DNA of 64,000 nucleotides, from assembly GCA_012976225.1 (NCBI GenBank), contig JAAVVG010000001.1, positions 1,674,001 through 1,738,000 on the forward strand, written 5' to 3'. Position 1 is the stretch's first letter. Each line of letters begins with the position of its first letter. Shown here in pieces: positions 39,401-53,200 of this stretch. Under the pieces are notes generated by a model, which saw only the letters and a program-made list of their open reading frames with translations, was not told the origin of the DNA and did not search any database. The stretch is from Golubevia sp. BC0850 (taxonomy: Eukaryota > Basidiomycota > Exobasidiomycetes > Golubeviales > Golubeviaceae). A program made the position numbers and the translations under genes.

Positions 39401-40049
39401 ATGAAGTCAATCAAATCTTAATGACTTCAGCGTATTCCTCCTCCGAAGCTGCTTTCCATGCTGTCAGTGACGTATTACGCTTAGAACGTCCAGATGAAAA
39501 GAATTAGAGTGAGTTAACAGTTGATGTTTCTCAACTTTCAGATGGAGCTTCTCTCTGAAGAACCCGGATTAGGGGTTGCAAGTCTAACTTCCTTTTCTCC
39601 CTGTTTTCTTCTCAAGCTCTCAGAACAACAAGTAATATTTCCCCTTCAAGCTCTCCGCTTTCTTAAACTTCTTCTGATCTGAGATTCGATTTACTGGCAT
39701 TTTCTGATTCTGAGTCGTTTCGATTCTTTCCATTGTCAATCGATGCCTGTACCATTTGAAACATCATTTTAAACAATGATAGTCTTATTCGAACCAGTAG
39801 TCTTCAGATCTTCCTGCCTGTTTGGTCGGGTTTGTACCAAAGAGCGCAAGGGAATAGAACCCGTTTGACGAAGCAGCAGTTCTATGAGATTGAGACTCGT
39901 ATCGCTTCGGTAACATTCATCCTCCATAGAACAAGCCTTTTCAAAGGTACAACGGAGATTAACGTGTCTGGAACAGTCTTTACAAGATCGAGAATTGCGC
40001 TCCTTTCCTTTTTCAGACCACTCCACCCATTTCCACCGCCCCCCCCCTT

Positions 40050-40455
40050 TATACGCAGCCTCCTCCGTTCCTCTTCATCAAGAAACGCACTGATGAGTTG
40101 TTTGTCCTGATAGATAGGTGAATATGACTTGCGGTAGCTGAGGAAGCAGAGGTGACTAGAGTAAGACTTTTGGTTCCAGCAGCTTTGATGGCGATGACGA
40201 AGGGAGCTTTGGCGGCATTTGAAACCAGCAGTACATCTGGGTGGTTGAAAGGAACAAGAACAGAGATGGACAGCGTTCCGAGGATATAGAAGAGAAGGAT
40301 TCTGATCCAGACCGAGTTGACGAGGGAAGGGAATAAAGGGGGTGAGTGAGAGAATCAAGGATGTTCGCGATGGCTTCGCCTAGCGACGTTCCTCCTTAGG
40401 TTAGCAGTTTCTGCACCGGCGATGGCGACAATCTCAAAGTCAATGAAGGCACCCT
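40050..40455 (-). pseudogene. Relic of an amino-acid permease (APC superfamily)
   Basis: On the minus strand, fragments in changing frames match the fungal amino-acid permease family in order. They are FEIVAIAGAETANLRRN (family: TEIVAI.AGEA.NPRRN) at 40390-40450; then VWIRILLFYILGTLSISVLV and PFNHPDVLLVSNAAKAPFVI at 40170-40320, matching the RI..FY.LG...I...VP.NDP........ASPFV transmembrane block; then TSASSATASHIHLSIRT and FLMKRNGGGCV at 40060-40160. Frame changes and stops separate the pieces and the N- and C-terminal thirds are not found, so this is a dead remnant. Such permeases import amino acids across the plasma membrane. Confidence 0.7.
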
Positions 40456-41648
40456 CTATCGAAGCGAAGACTTGTTATGAAACTCTAGATACGCGTCTTG
40501 CTCAGGGAGCAGGGCGCAGTTTTGGCTCCATCTTGAATTGGTATCCCTGATGTTTGAGAAGAAAAGTTACCTCCTACCTGTTTCGTATGTTTCATAAGTC
40601 TCGAGGTCTCTCTTAGCGTGAATTGGCAGGAAACTTGAGGTGGTGAGAGGAGCTCTTTTTTTACGAGAGAAACGGAGGTACCTCACTGACTTGCAAGGGG
40701 ATAGGGATTTCGGTAATCAGTCGACTAAGTTGGCTTCTTAGACTCAATCTCACTCTGAAGAATCTGTGAAGAATTCGTCTTGTTCACAAAGCGCGAAGCC
40801 CAACCCAGTTTTGCCACCCCCTACCTCCATCCTTTCTGTTGCAGCTACTTGCAGCTACCCGGCTTACACTGGTTAGAAATTTCTTCTCGCCATCAAGGAT
40901 AAAGCAGGAAGCTTCAGGGGACCAGGCTTTCGAATAGCCCCTGGGAATGTTCTTCAGAACCTTGTGTGTTTCCAGCATGCACATTCCTGCTTTGCTTCAA
41001 CATCGCACCTTCCTCTCTGGCGAGGTCAGGATCGCTTGATCAAGAGTTGAAAAGGACGGTGGGGGAGATCAGAAACGAATGAAGTGGAGATAGTCAGAAA
41101 GACCCTTCACTCCATCCGTCCATCGGATAGATCAAGATGCGCACAGCAAAAGCTCGAGAGAAGTGATGGAATGTGATGCGTGATGAAAGAATTCTCCGGC
41201 ACGTTGACCAATGGAAGTGGCTCTTTCAAAATGATTAGAAATCGAAAGTCGACGTCACAATCCAAGCCAAGATGTGCAGTGCCTACGTGCCCTGATCTTG
41301 GAAGTGGGATCCTGAAGTGGTGGAATGTGGAAACCCCCTCTCTTCAAAAAGGTCTCTTCCCTTTTATCTCTTCTCTTTCTTTCCCTCACAATCTTCCACT
41401 CTATCTCACGAGTTCCTCTAATAATCTCCCCTCTTCTTCTCTTCCCTTCTCTATCGAACCTCCACCGGAAGCGCCCTGCGCCCTGTCGATCTTTTGCCTT
41501 TTTAATTCTCCTTCGCGGCTCCGTAGATCCGCATCATCTGATATTCCTTCTCCGATTTTCATCTCTCTTTCCCTTTTCCTTTTTCTTTTTCCATCCTCTC
41601 TTCTTTTAACCAATTCTTCGAGGTCTCTTCATAGATCCCTTTCAAGAG
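40456..41648. other. Intergenic region, about 1.2 kb
   Basis: Lies between the permease relic and the serine-rich membrane protein gene. I see no intact gene. The part next to the relic may contain more of it, too decayed to read. 41330-41640 is a strongly CT-rich promoter-like stretch. Confidence 0.4.
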
Positions 41649-44514
41649 ATGCAAGAGGGAAGTCTCATCGCCTCTGCAAGTCAATCGCCGGACTCTTTGT
41701 CAGTGTTGTTGGATGATGCAAAGGAACATCCTTCAAGAAGTACAACTCCAACTCAATCAAATTCAACTTCGACTCCAATCAACAGCTCAACAAGTCTAAA
41801 AATTACTTCAACTTCAATGACGATGAGACAGAGACCCTCAACCAACCAAGTGTTTTTTGATCCATCCCCACCCCCCTCTCCTGCAATCCCCGGACTCCAA
41901 TCTCATTCCTCAACCTTCCCGAGACCAATCACAGCAAGTAGTAGGAACAGGAGCAATAGTGGAAGTGGGAACAGCATCATCAGTACGGGTAGCGGGAGCG
42001 CAAGTGGAAGTCAGAGCAGACAAGGTTCAGGGACATCCTCTTCATCATCCTCATCATCCTCTCCTCAGCCTTCTACCTCTGCTGGTCCAGTGAGTTGGTT
42101 GTCATTGTCTCTATTCAGTGATGAGCCAGATGATGAAGAAGAAAACATCTCTCAAGAAGGAGCAGGAAGGGTCAAAACTGGAACAAAGGGGAGGGAAAGG
42201 AGGTCCAGGAACTCTAATCATCAAAGGAGCAACACTCCAGACCTAGATCCAACAGAATCCTCATCTGAATCAGCTATAGATTCAGCGGAAACTGCTTCAA
42301 ATTCTTCAACATCTTCTCTTCAAACTTCAAGGAGGTTCCAGAACAAACTCTATTCCAACTCGAATAGATCCAGGTCTAGTTCCAGAGAGCAGGATCAAGG
42401 ATTACTCATAGATGGTCATAATCGAAAGACAAAAAGATCTGCTTCCATGCTAGCTCACAATGCAGATGATAGGAGAAGGCTCAATTCCAGTTTTCAGGAT
42501 AGACCTCAATCTGGCTATGGTCTTGGAGCTGAATCGGAGGCTGGGGGAAGTGGTGGATCTCTCTCTTCAAGACGTTTACCATCAAATCACCCGTCAACTA
42601 GACATGGTCATTCTCGATCCTCTTCAACCTCAGATTCTTACAACATCAACATTCCAACTTCTTCCACTTCGAATCAGCTAGAACTCAATCCTCCGGCTTC
42701 ACCTCGATGGTCCACTCATGCTAGAAGGTTATCTTCAAGTCTTTCGAAATCTGCTTCTCCATTCTTGAAGGCTGGTCTAGATGAATTGAGAGATATTTTC
42801 GATGTGGAATCTGAAAGAGATGGATGGAGAGAAAAGGAATGGTCAAAGGAGAAAGATAGACAAATTGAAGAGGAGGTTTCTAAGAACTCGATATTACCGA
42901 TAACTTCTAGTCCTAGACGGCAAACTTCAGGAAGGGAGGAATTAACGAACGCTTTTGATGGTGGAGTGGTAGCAAGTGGGAGTCGAAACCGAATCGGACA
43001 CAAAAGCAGACCTTCAACTGCTCCTACCTGGCTGGAATCTAGCCCTTCAACTTCTTCTCTTACACCTCGAGGGGTAGTACCTAAAACAAGCTCACCGAAT
43101 CTTCTGGCTACTTCAACCTCCATGCCCAGACAGCTCGATGCAAGTCCCTTATCTCGGAATTCAAGCACTAGAATCTCAGCAGGTTTACTTTCTCCTCCAA
43201 TCTCTACTTCCGTTAGACCCGCAAGAGAAAGACAGACTTCCGCTCCTCCGAGTTCGGTGGATCACTTTGAGAACCTGAATGATCGATCAAACGAACAGGA
43301 AATGCCAAGACATCCTGGATCGGCCACCATGTCAAGGAACAATTCAAATCGTTCAAATCGTTCAAATACAGATGGAAAGGTCTCTCCGGCTTTGACTTTG
43401 GACATGAACATGGATATGGATTCGGAGAAGCCGGCGAGGAAGGGCTCATCGAGTTCTAATGCTTCAGTCTCGACTGCTATTGACATCGTGGCTAGGAGGA
43501 GAGTGGCTCTTGGGCTAGTCATGCTCGTAGCTGGGATCTTTGGAATCGAACTGTTCGAATACTGGAGAGGTGAGTTCTGGTTAGCAGACAACCAGCTTGG
43601 TCCAACTCAATGAATGTATGCGTTCCAAGACTGACTCTTTTGCCTGCCCTTCTCTCCTCCCATCAGATCCGACTTCCATTTCACCTCATCTCATAGCTTT
43701 CTTCTCAATCCAGCCACTTCTCGCAATTATCGGATTCTTCTCTCTTTTAGCTTATCAGCTAACGATCATGGATCTAGTCTCAAGAGGAATTCGAGCTCAC
43801 GTCTTAGCTCAAGGATGCGTTGCTCTCATAGCTTTGAAAGACTTAGCAGCTTCAGCAAGATATGGAAAGCTAGAGGACCTTCAAGACGAGACGTCAATTC
43901 GATTTGGAAAGTTCTTCAAAACCGCTCAAACCCAAGCTCAAGACCTTCTAGTTTCAGCCTATCAATCGAATCAAGGTCTGCAAATCCGTTCTTACACAGA
44001 AAGCGAATCGGCTTCTCATGCTCATGATACTCAAGTCGGAAGGCTATCATCACAATTGACGTACCTCGCTGTCTTTATTTCTCAAGCTGCCATTCCGATT
44101 TTGGTTCTAATGGTCTTGCAATACACGGTTGGAAGGAGGTTAGCGACTCTCGTCAGAGAAGGTAGAGAAAATCTGAGACAACTGGAAAGAAGAACGAATA
44201 GAACTTTGAAGACAAAGAGAGAATTAGGCAAATCAAGTTCAAATTCTTCTTTCAATGTTTTGGCTAGAAGAGAATCCTCTTCATCAAATCCGGTCATCAA
44301 GGGGCAAAGTCAAGTAGTAGAATCTTCTCCTGAATTAGACGCTAGAGATTTATCAGTCAGATTAGGTCAAGTCAAAGACTTCAATGTTCCTGTTGCTTCT
44401 TTCTCTAATCAAAGAGGGTTCACAGCTTCTCCAACCGATTTGACTCCTGGAAATGAATCAAGTCTCTCCGTTCCGCCGCCTCCTAAACGAGAAGCAAGTT
44501 CAAAGTCAACATGA
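41649..44514 (+). CDS. Serine-rich multi-pass membrane protein, function unknown
   Basis: Two exons (41649-43569, 43667-44514; GTGAGT donor, phase 1) give 922 residues. The first 600 residues are disordered and extremely serine-rich with many SRSSS/SNSS tracts, probably cytosolic and phosphorylated. The C-terminal third has hydrophobic helices: VALGLVMLVAGIFGIELFEY, then LIAFFSIQPLLAIIGFFSLL, HVLAQGCVALIALKDLA, and LTYLAVFISQAAIPILVLMV. These are followed by a basic coiled-coil-like tail (REGRENLRQLERRTNRTLKT) and a serine/proline end. About four membrane passes are likely. I know no family with this layout. The ATG at 41649 is the first in the frame. Confidence 0.75.
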
Positions 44515-45201
44515 CCAATTGTGTTATCATCTGGATTCAATTATTCCATCTAGTTGGACGGTCAGCACTCTACTTTCGATCCTCCCATCGTCACACGCTC
44601 TCTCTCTCTCACACTCTCTCTCGCTCTCCCTACGGTCTCCCAAATTTAGATTTATTTCTCATCACATCTCCTACGCTCCAGTCTCTTCTCTTCGTTTCAA
44701 GAACCTCCATTACATTTCTCATTTTCCAATCCCCTCCCTCTTCGAAGAACACTTTCATTTCTGATCATCAACAGCTCGATTTCGTTTCCCGACGTCTCAA
44801 TTTCCATTCTCAGTTCTTCCACTTCTTTCTGTGTGGACTTCATTGTAAATTCTATCTCAGTCCTTGTCCTTTTTGTATTCTTTCTCATTCGGTCCCCTCT
44901 TGTCATTTGTCTCCTCCTTCTCGTAGCTCACAAATACAACTATCTTCACAACCTACTTACTACATAATCTCTCTATCAATGCGTTTTCCAAATCTCAAGA
45001 ATCGTGTTGATGATGAAAAGTCGAGAAGATCACGCAGCGAATTGCTGCAGCAGCTGCAGCGATCCAAAGGGACCCTGACTTTGAACAACAAGTTCCTCCT
45101 CTCTTCAACCCACCATCAAACCATCCTTTGATGGGATCAACCCCCAAAACGAAGCCTTAGAAGCATAGAATCAGAATCAAGAATCAGTAACAACCAAGAG
45201 A
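44515..45201. other. Intergenic region, about 0.69 kb
   Basis: Pyrimidine-rich from 44560 to 44960. At 44978-45160 two overlapping open frames cross a CTGCAGCAGCTGCAG palindrome. One of them ends DPDFEQQVPPLFNPPS and then a TAG at 45158. No start exon could be attached, so no gene is called. Confidence 0.4.
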
Positions 45202-46923
45202 ATGAGCTCAACTCCAACAGCTTCTTCCAATCAGAGTCAGCTGTCAGCTTCAGTGGAAGTACCTCAATCCACAAAGCAAAGTGACATCTCTCCTTTGAAT
45301 CTAGACCTTCACTCACCAGGATCAAGTCCAAGTTCAAACACAAGTTCAGGTTCAAGTTCTTCTCCAGGTCCGACTACCATCAGCTACATCTCTGCTGAAA
45401 CAGCTGCAGCTCTAGACGATGAGCTAATGTCACATCCTCCTGAGGGTTGCGGTTATACTTTGCCTCAACTCATGGAGCTAGCAGGTCTGGCTTGTGCACA
45501 AGCTTTGTTTGAATCCTATCCGCCAGATGTCTATCCTTCAGCTCTGGTTGCCTGTGGTCCTGGAAATCAAGGTGGTGATGGTCTGGTGGCAGCGAGGCAC
45601 TTGAAACTTTGGGGATATGACGTAGCAGTCTGGTATCCGAAACCTAGTCAGAAGGAGTTTCTTCAGGTGAGTCGAAAGAGTGGAATCGAGCTATACAAAG
45701 TGTGAGGATCTTGGACGGTGGAAGAGGAAGGTCTGTCGAAGAAGGCTCTAGATCCGCAACTCCTCGGAAGGTAGAGGCGCGCCTGCATTGAGATGTGATC
45801 GGAGCAAAAGTGGGATATCACTCTGATCAAAATTGTCCGAGAAGGAGGCGTTCGCAGAGCCACTGCTGATCAGCTTGCTTATCAGTGAACAGATTCGATT
45901 CGTGCTGTGCTCTTGCCCCTCGATTCACCTCGACTTTCATTCTGCCACGCTTATGAGTTCTTGAAAGAGTCGATCTCTATTGAACGCCAGCTCCTCTTTC
46001 GTTGTCCACTCAGATTCTAACTCTCTAATCTCTCTTCACCTTTCCTGAATCATTCCCTCTCACTCTCCAGAGTTTGGTCCATCAATTGGAGGCTTTCGAC
46101 ATCCCAGTCTTACCGGAAGACGACTTTGAAGATGCCTTGGAAACGGCAGATGTGATGTTAGATGCTATTTTTGGTGAGCCCTCAACTTCACAGATGCAAA
46201 ACAGACACAAGCATTCTAACTTTCTTCTTCTTTCGTCTCTTCAGGATTCTCTTTCAAGGGACCACCTCGAGAGCCTTTTCTTAAAGCTCTAGACCTGCTA
46301 GCTTCGGTATCAAGATTCGAGTTCGAGGCTGTGAGTTCAGCTAACGCTTGATTTCCCATCATCAGCTTCTAATCACTACTCCCGATCTTCCCTAAAACGC
46401 AGCGAAAGCTCAGGCCTCCAATCGTTTCAGTGGATGTTCCGTCGTCCTGGGATGTGAACGAAGGAAACAATCTTAACGCCTTCACGCCTGAGGTCCTAAT
46501 CTCTCTTTCCGCTCCTAAGAAAGGAGTCAAGGACTTCAAAGGAACTCACTACATAGGAGGAAGGTTCATCCCAAGTAGCTTAGATTCAAAGTTCGGTCTT
46601 GGAATTCCAAGGTATCAAGGGTCTTCTCAGATAGTGAACGTCACAGGGTGGAATGAAACAAAAGAGCAGGATAAAAAAGTCGAGGCTCCAATGACGGCCG
46701 CAGCAAAAGGAGAAGCGCAAGAAGCCAGAGACTCTCTTTTGATGAAGAAGTTGAACATCAAAGGTGAAAGTGGAATGTGAGTTTGAAAGTTTGAAATGTT
46801 GCTCCTTGGCAGCGTCTTTGACTGACGTAGATCTTCCTTCCTCATCTGCTTTCTAGGTCTGACCGAGAGAAGGAAATTCTGAAAGGCCTGCAGGACGTCG
46901 ATACTCCTACCGGAGATGAGTAG
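45202..46923 (+). CDS. NAXE: NAD(P)H-hydrate epimerase
   Basis: Five exons (45202-45666, 46071-46173, 46245-46330, 46403-46776, 46857-46923) give 364 residues. The enzyme epimerises damaged NAD(P)HX so that the dehydratase can repair it. YjeF_N-fold landmarks: ALDDELM, YTLPQLMELAGLACAQAL, the signature VACGPGNQGGDGLVAARHL, KLWGYDVAVWYPKP, VMLDAIFG joined to FSFKGPPREPF across intron 2, RPPIVSVDVPSSWDVNEGN, then LISLSAPKKGVKDF and HYIGGRFIPSSL. The 60-residue Ser/Thr-rich N-terminus may contain a targeting signal. A C-terminal extension after residue 300 is longer than in human NAXE. Intron 1 is long (404 nt). Confidence 0.95.
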
Positions 46924-47212
46924 ACTGGATTCCCTCTTAGTTTTTGAATACTTTACTCGAGATGGTTTGGAAAAAAGGAAAACCCCAATTGTAATATTGT
47001 ATTCGTAATCATACACACACACCCAATCACAAAAGAATTCAAACGAACTGTTATTGATGGTATCTTGAGAAAGTGTTGTGAGTGGTAAAGACTTCAAAAA
47101 AGAATGTGGGTGAAAGAGATCTCTCTCTCAAATATGTGCATGTGAAGGTGCAAAAAGTACGAGATGGGGATAAGATGATTGAAATATACAACATTGAAGA
47201 ATGGAGATCGAA

Positions 47213-50200
47213 TCACGAGCGAGAAGAAGAAGAACGAGAAGGATCTGCAGACAACTGAGCCAACAACTTCTCAACTCTACTTTCGGCACCTGAGACTCCA
47301 GCACTGAACTTGTCTATCCGATGACCGATTCCTGTAGCCAAACTCATGTCGGCAGTGTCGTCTCCGACTGACGGGGTATCAGAGCTTGCTGCTGCTAAGG
47401 CTCTCACTCTTTTGGGAAGAGGGGCCGAAGTCGATCTTGAAGAAGGCCCAGCTAGGTCGGTAGTTGAGAGTGGTGGTCTACTTGAGGATGTAGATCTTGT
47501 AGAAGGAGCGTTACGATCGGTGATACCGCCATAACCTCTTCCAAGAACAGCTCCCAATTTTTCCCACTTTGAGCTACGTTTGGTTCGTAAGGTCGGTTCA
47601 GGTTTGAGAGTTTGAGATTGCTGTTGCTCGTGCTCTAAGGATTGAGCTACTCTAGCTGAAGAAGGTTGAGCGTTGGTTCTACCATTGCTACTCTGAGAAG
47701 AACTTCCGGAATCACTTCGACGAGTAGTTACCTCTTGACCTTCCCGTAGAGCGGCTGAGCTCCCCCTGCGAGAAATGATCTGGTATCCTTGACGAGAAGG
47801 TTGAGATGCTTGGGCTTGACTTGCTTTGACGGCTCCAAAGTTGGCGAAAGAGGCACGACGTAATGAACGAGAAGGATTGTGAGGCAGAGCAGGTCCGCCA
47901 GACAGGAGAGGTCCAGAAGAATTGTCTTGACCAAAGAAAGCGTCCTCAGTGACGTCTGGGAATGAAGGTAGAGATGGACTACTGAGAGTCGGGGAAGGAG
48001 AATTCTTACCAGAATTAGCAGGTTTCCCCATTCCCAGCCTGTACTCCGAAAGCATCTCTCTGCTGCTCCTTCTTCTCATCCGTCTACCTGAATCCGTTCG
48101 TTCCAGGCTGGTGACACTGGTATTCGGGAAGTTGCTGATCTCTCCTAGTTGAGCAGAGTAAGGATGTTGCCTTTCTTCTCCTTTCTCCTTTGCATCCAAG
48201 ACGAGACCTATCGAAGAAGTCCTTCCTTCGAAGAGTGGGAGCTCTGAAGCGCTCTTTCGTCGAGTGATCGATTTCGACCTATTGATTCCGGTTCCGAGGA
48301 GATTGGAATTTGGAGCGAAGTGAGAGCTTTCACTTGGTCTAACACTAGTTTTCACCATCATCGAAGAAGGTCTGTTTCTTGCCGTTCTCGAAGATTGTCG
48401 ATCGTTCCAGCCAGGCAGCTCCGTATCCATTCGATCGATTTCACGTTCGATCCGCTCAGGGGAGGTAGTCTGGAGTTCTTCCATCATTTCCGTTACTTCA
48501 GAGCTTGGTAGAGCCAAGTCTCTCTCGCTGAAAGCGACCGTCAGACTTGGACTTGCAGCTCTGGTAGGTTTCGTTGGAGTAGTTCTCTCTTGGGCCTTCA
48601 GCAGCAGCTGGCGAGCGCTTCGTTGCTTCTTGAGACCCATTCTCCCTGCCATCATCGGTTCATTGGAAACGAGGTTGCTTCCCTTAGAAAAGTTCGAGCT
48701 GGAGAATGCCGAGTCCAGAGAAGGGGCGGCTGAGAGAGGTGGAGGCACTTGAATTGGTGCGTTTTCCTCGTCAGGACTACTAAGAGCACTCAAGGCGTCG
48801 AGTTCGTCCTCTGAAGATATCTCGAAGGACCCGCGAGCGATTCCACCAGAACCAGGACTAGGAGGTCTTCTAGTCAAGATTGGAGGTGGTCTAGTCTTAT
48901 CGGATCGGAATCCCATGAGAGCTCCGCCCAAAGCTCCAACTCGAACTGGAGCGACAGAGAGAGCCTGATTCTCCCCTGGAGGAGGAGCAGAGACAGCGGC
49001 AGGTCGAACTTGAGGAGCCCTTAGAGTGGAGTTGTTTGATCGAAGGTTTGAAGATGAGGCCTCTCGAAGGACACCTGTATCAGTAGCAGCTCGAGGTAGA
49101 GAAGGTCTTGAAGTTTCCTCCAAAGTTCCTTTCGGTTCCTCTTGATTGGTCTCCCTGATCTTCCTCAGTAGATTTGCAGCATTGGACTTCCTGATTGCTT
49201 GCTCTCGAACGGCTACAAAGGTAGACTTCTGCTTCCTAGTGCTCTTGATAGCTGATTTCTTGATGGCAGACATGATGTCGTCGTAGGCATCCTTCTCCGA
49301 GACATCTCTCTTAGCGTTACTTCCACCTGAGCATCGAGAGTCTGATCCCATGCTTCCAGTTCCAGGGGTTTCAGACCTAGCCCTGTCCAGATCGTTTCGT
49401 CGAATAGCAGCATGAGGTACTCCACTGGCCGAGATGACTCTCTGAGCTGAAGCTGGGAAAGGATAAGGAGAGGGTGGAACGTGAGGCCGTTGATGTTGAG
49501 TTGAGGTTTGGTTTGGAGCTGGAGTCGACATGAAAGCGCTAGTGATGTTGGGCATGCTAGTCTTTCGTAGAGGAGTGACGAACTGAGTAGAGATTCCTTC
49601 AGCTCTAGAAGCTGCAGCCTCGATGGCTCTTCTTTGAAGACTTCGTGGGACTGTTCCAGCATGATACGGAGTAGATTGATAAGGAGTAGATGAGGGGAGA
49701 CCAGACTCGAAGTTCGACCCTTTTCCGTAAGGCGTCGATGCGATTGGATTTGAAGAGAATCGGGATGGAGGACCTGGAGTGTTGGTTGGAAGAGTGAATC
49801 GGACCAAAGGCCTGGCTGACGCAGCTTCGTCGCCGGAAGAGACACCGACGTGATTGAGGGTAGCTTCTTCGATCTCGCTAGCAGCTACATCCCCAGAAGC
49901 AGTATCTTGGTCGAAAGCACCAGGCGGAGGAAGGTAGGAGAATCCCACTAGTTCCAGAGGAACTTCTGCCCACCTGGCCTTCGAACCATTTGGCACCGCA
50001 GAGTAAGCAGCTCTTATAGCTTGAGGGGGAGGAATGATAGTCTTGGAGATGGAAACCTCAGAGATCTCTTCCTCGGCGACGTGTACTCCATGCATCGTCA
50101 TCGTGACGTCGACTCCTTGATTCTGGTTCCTTTCTGCTTGATCCAGTCTATCTTCGAAGGAGGGATCTTGAAAGTCTGGGAATTCGTCGATCCCTCCTTG

Positions 50201-53200
50201 AAATATCTTCGAGAAGCTAGGAACTTCAGAGACGAAACTGTTGTAGATTGGTTGTTGGAATCCAGGTACGAGAGAGGCGCTTGCCATTTCTGCGTTTGCA
50301 ACGCTCGATCCACTTTGAGGCACATAAGCTGCTTCCACTACAAGAAGAGAAAGGACAGAAAAAAAAGAAATGGGAAGATCAGGAAAATGTCTCTGGTGGG
50401 AGAGAAGGCAGCAGATAGAAATACTCACGCTGCCAAACTCGACTCCAATCAGTTCCTCTGAAAAAGGCGTGATTCTTGACTTCTTCAGTCGAGTTTCGAC
50501 CCAATCTCTTCGAAGGAAGACAGATCAAATTACTGATCAGATCTTGAAACTCTCGAGAAAGGGGCACCGATCGATCCAATTTGAAGGTAGTCTGGGAGGG
50601 AATGAGGGAAGAAAGTCAGACTTCACTGTTTCGATGAGATAAAATGATCCACATCTTTGACACTCACCTCGCAATTGGTGATAGCATATTGCATATACTC
50701 AGCGATCTTAGCTCTATTGTCTCTAAACTCAACCGGTTCAACGAAAGGCAATCTACCAAAAGCGCATTCATGTAAAACCAATCCCAAACACCAAAAATCA
50801 ACTTCAGGACCATAAGATCCAGGAACTTGTGCATTGATGGGAGGAATGTCAGGATCGAAAGAGTAATCACCTGATCCATTTTGAGAATTGAGAATTGAAT
50901 TTGAATTTGAATTCGAGCCTGAGCTCGAGATCGATCGACTAGATTTAATCGAGTTCATCGAAGAAGAAGCTGAAACTGAAACTGGAATAGTAGTTTTGAT
51001 CCTCTTAGAACTCAAGCTACCATCAGAGTTACTAGGTGTGGGTAAGATTTTAGATTTTCTTCCATTGATTCCACCAACACCTGAATCAGCTCTTAAACCG
51101 CTACTACTTCCACCGATTCTACCCTTTGACCATCTCTTGGAAGAAGGAGAAGAACTTCCAATGACTTCATTGTGAGATCTACTTCTTGGGAAAGAAAGAT
51201 TGGGATTTGAACTTGAAGTAGTTGGAGAAGAAGGGATCATGGTTTCGATTCTAGATTTGGATCTACCTCCAATTGAAGAATAACTTGAGGATCTAGGAAC
51301 AGCACTTAAAGAATATTCCAACCCTTCAGGCAAAGAATTGGATCTAGGTAAACCTGACCCACTCCTTTTACCAAGAACTTGAGGATTCCCTTTAAGCTGT
51401 AAATCTTCACCTCTTCGATTGGTTGGGAATTTTCGATTGCTTGGTTGTCTGCTGATTGAGATTCCCGATCTTGTGTTCTCTTCTTCTCCTTCACTTCCAT
51501 ATCTTCTATCATAGTCATCTTCACTTTCATCATCTTCATCCCAATTGTCTATTCTCTCTCTTTCTTCTGCTGCTTTGAGAACTTCAGGGGCCATATAATC
51601 TGGAGTTCCACAAGGATATCGAAGATAAAAGGCTAAGACTCTTCTTGAAGAATTGGGTCTCCAAGTGGAATCTCTTGGATCCCTTTGATCTCGTTTCATT
51701 CTTCGTCGTGGAGAAGGAGGTAGAGTCGCTTCGAGTTGACTTGATGTGAAATCGGAATATGGAGCTGAACCTGCAAAGTCACAGAGTTTCAAATGTCCTG
51801 AGGGAGAGATTAAGAAGTTTGCTGGTTTGATGTCTCTAGAAGAATTCAAATGGGTGGGCGAGAGAGATGATCCTGGTTAGAAAGAAAGTGGCTGAGGCTG
51901 GAAGTGGAGAGCAGAGACTTGAGACTCACCGATGAACGATCCCCAAACCATGTAACCAACCGATAGACTCCACCATATCTCTAGCAAAAGATATCAGACA
52001 TCTTTCTTCCAAAAGTTGACCTGGATGTTCCGCAATTGTCCCCTTGCCGATTCCAACCCCATTTCGTTTCCCATCATTAGCGCTAACCAAGAAAGAATCC
52101 AGATCTCCTTGAGGTAAATGTTCCATAATTAGGTGAAGATTCTTGGGTCCTTGAAAGCTAGCAATCAACAAAGGAGTTGGAACACCAGAATCCAACCTTC
52201 CATCCTCCTTCAATTCTAAAAACTCTTTGGTAGAAGCCAAAAGAATCTTGGTTTCTAAATCCACTCTCATCCTACCATCTTTCCTATGCATTCTAGCAGA
52301 AGCTTTCCCAGTAGATTTCATAACGCATATAAATCCATTTCCATTCCCTGAAATGATCTCTCCATCTGCATTGATTTGAGATTCCAAAAATCGATTTCTA
52401 ACCATTTTAACTTCTCCACCATTGTTAGAGGGGAATTTTGAATGGCCATCTACTTTTGGAAAATCATTCTCTGATAACCCATTTCTAACTAAGGATTCTA
52501 GTAAAGGTTCTAAGGAGAGTAAAGAAGTTGGTGGTGGAGGTCTTGGAGGTGAAGCAGAATATTGATTGAAACCAGCTGAAGGTGAAGTCAAAGATTCCAT
52601 TCTAGATTTTAACGCATAATGTAAAGTGAGAGAAAGATCATAAAGATAAGATAGGTCTCTTTCTTTTTGAGATTCCATTTCTTGAAGAGAAAGCAGCTTT
52701 GAAGGGAGTCCACCGCGAACACCAACAGATGAGATCCTGCCTCCTCGTCCTTTCCGATTCAACCGGGCTGATAATTCATCCTCTTCCTCTAGATCAGAGC
52801 CTGAATCTGAATTCGAATCCTCATCCTCAATAGAACGATCACCTCTATTTAATCTTCTAATCGCCTGTTCTACTTCTTTCACTCTCTCCACTCCGATCCT
52901 CAGCTCTGCATTCCCACCTTCTCCGCCTCCCTTGTCTCCCAATTCCTGTTCCCTAACGAATCGTAGAAGACCTCTTTTAAGTTCCGGTTTCTGTAAGATG
53001 GAAACTAAGTTCTTACGCCGCTGAGACCAAGTTGCTGCTCTGGAAGACGTTGGTAGAGTAGGTCGAGTTTGAAGCAATGGATTGAATCGACTCGTGTTGT
53101 GACTGATTGAGATCGAGTTTGATTGATCCGAGTCATGATTAGGTGTGGCAATGGCTAGATGTGAAAGAGGAAGAATGTTTGAAGGAGGAGAGGATGAAGA

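Noticed and set aside
41180-41716. 178-residue ORF overlapping the start of the serine-rich membrane protein
   Set aside because: Out of frame with the real gene and made mostly of a CT-rich promoter tract.
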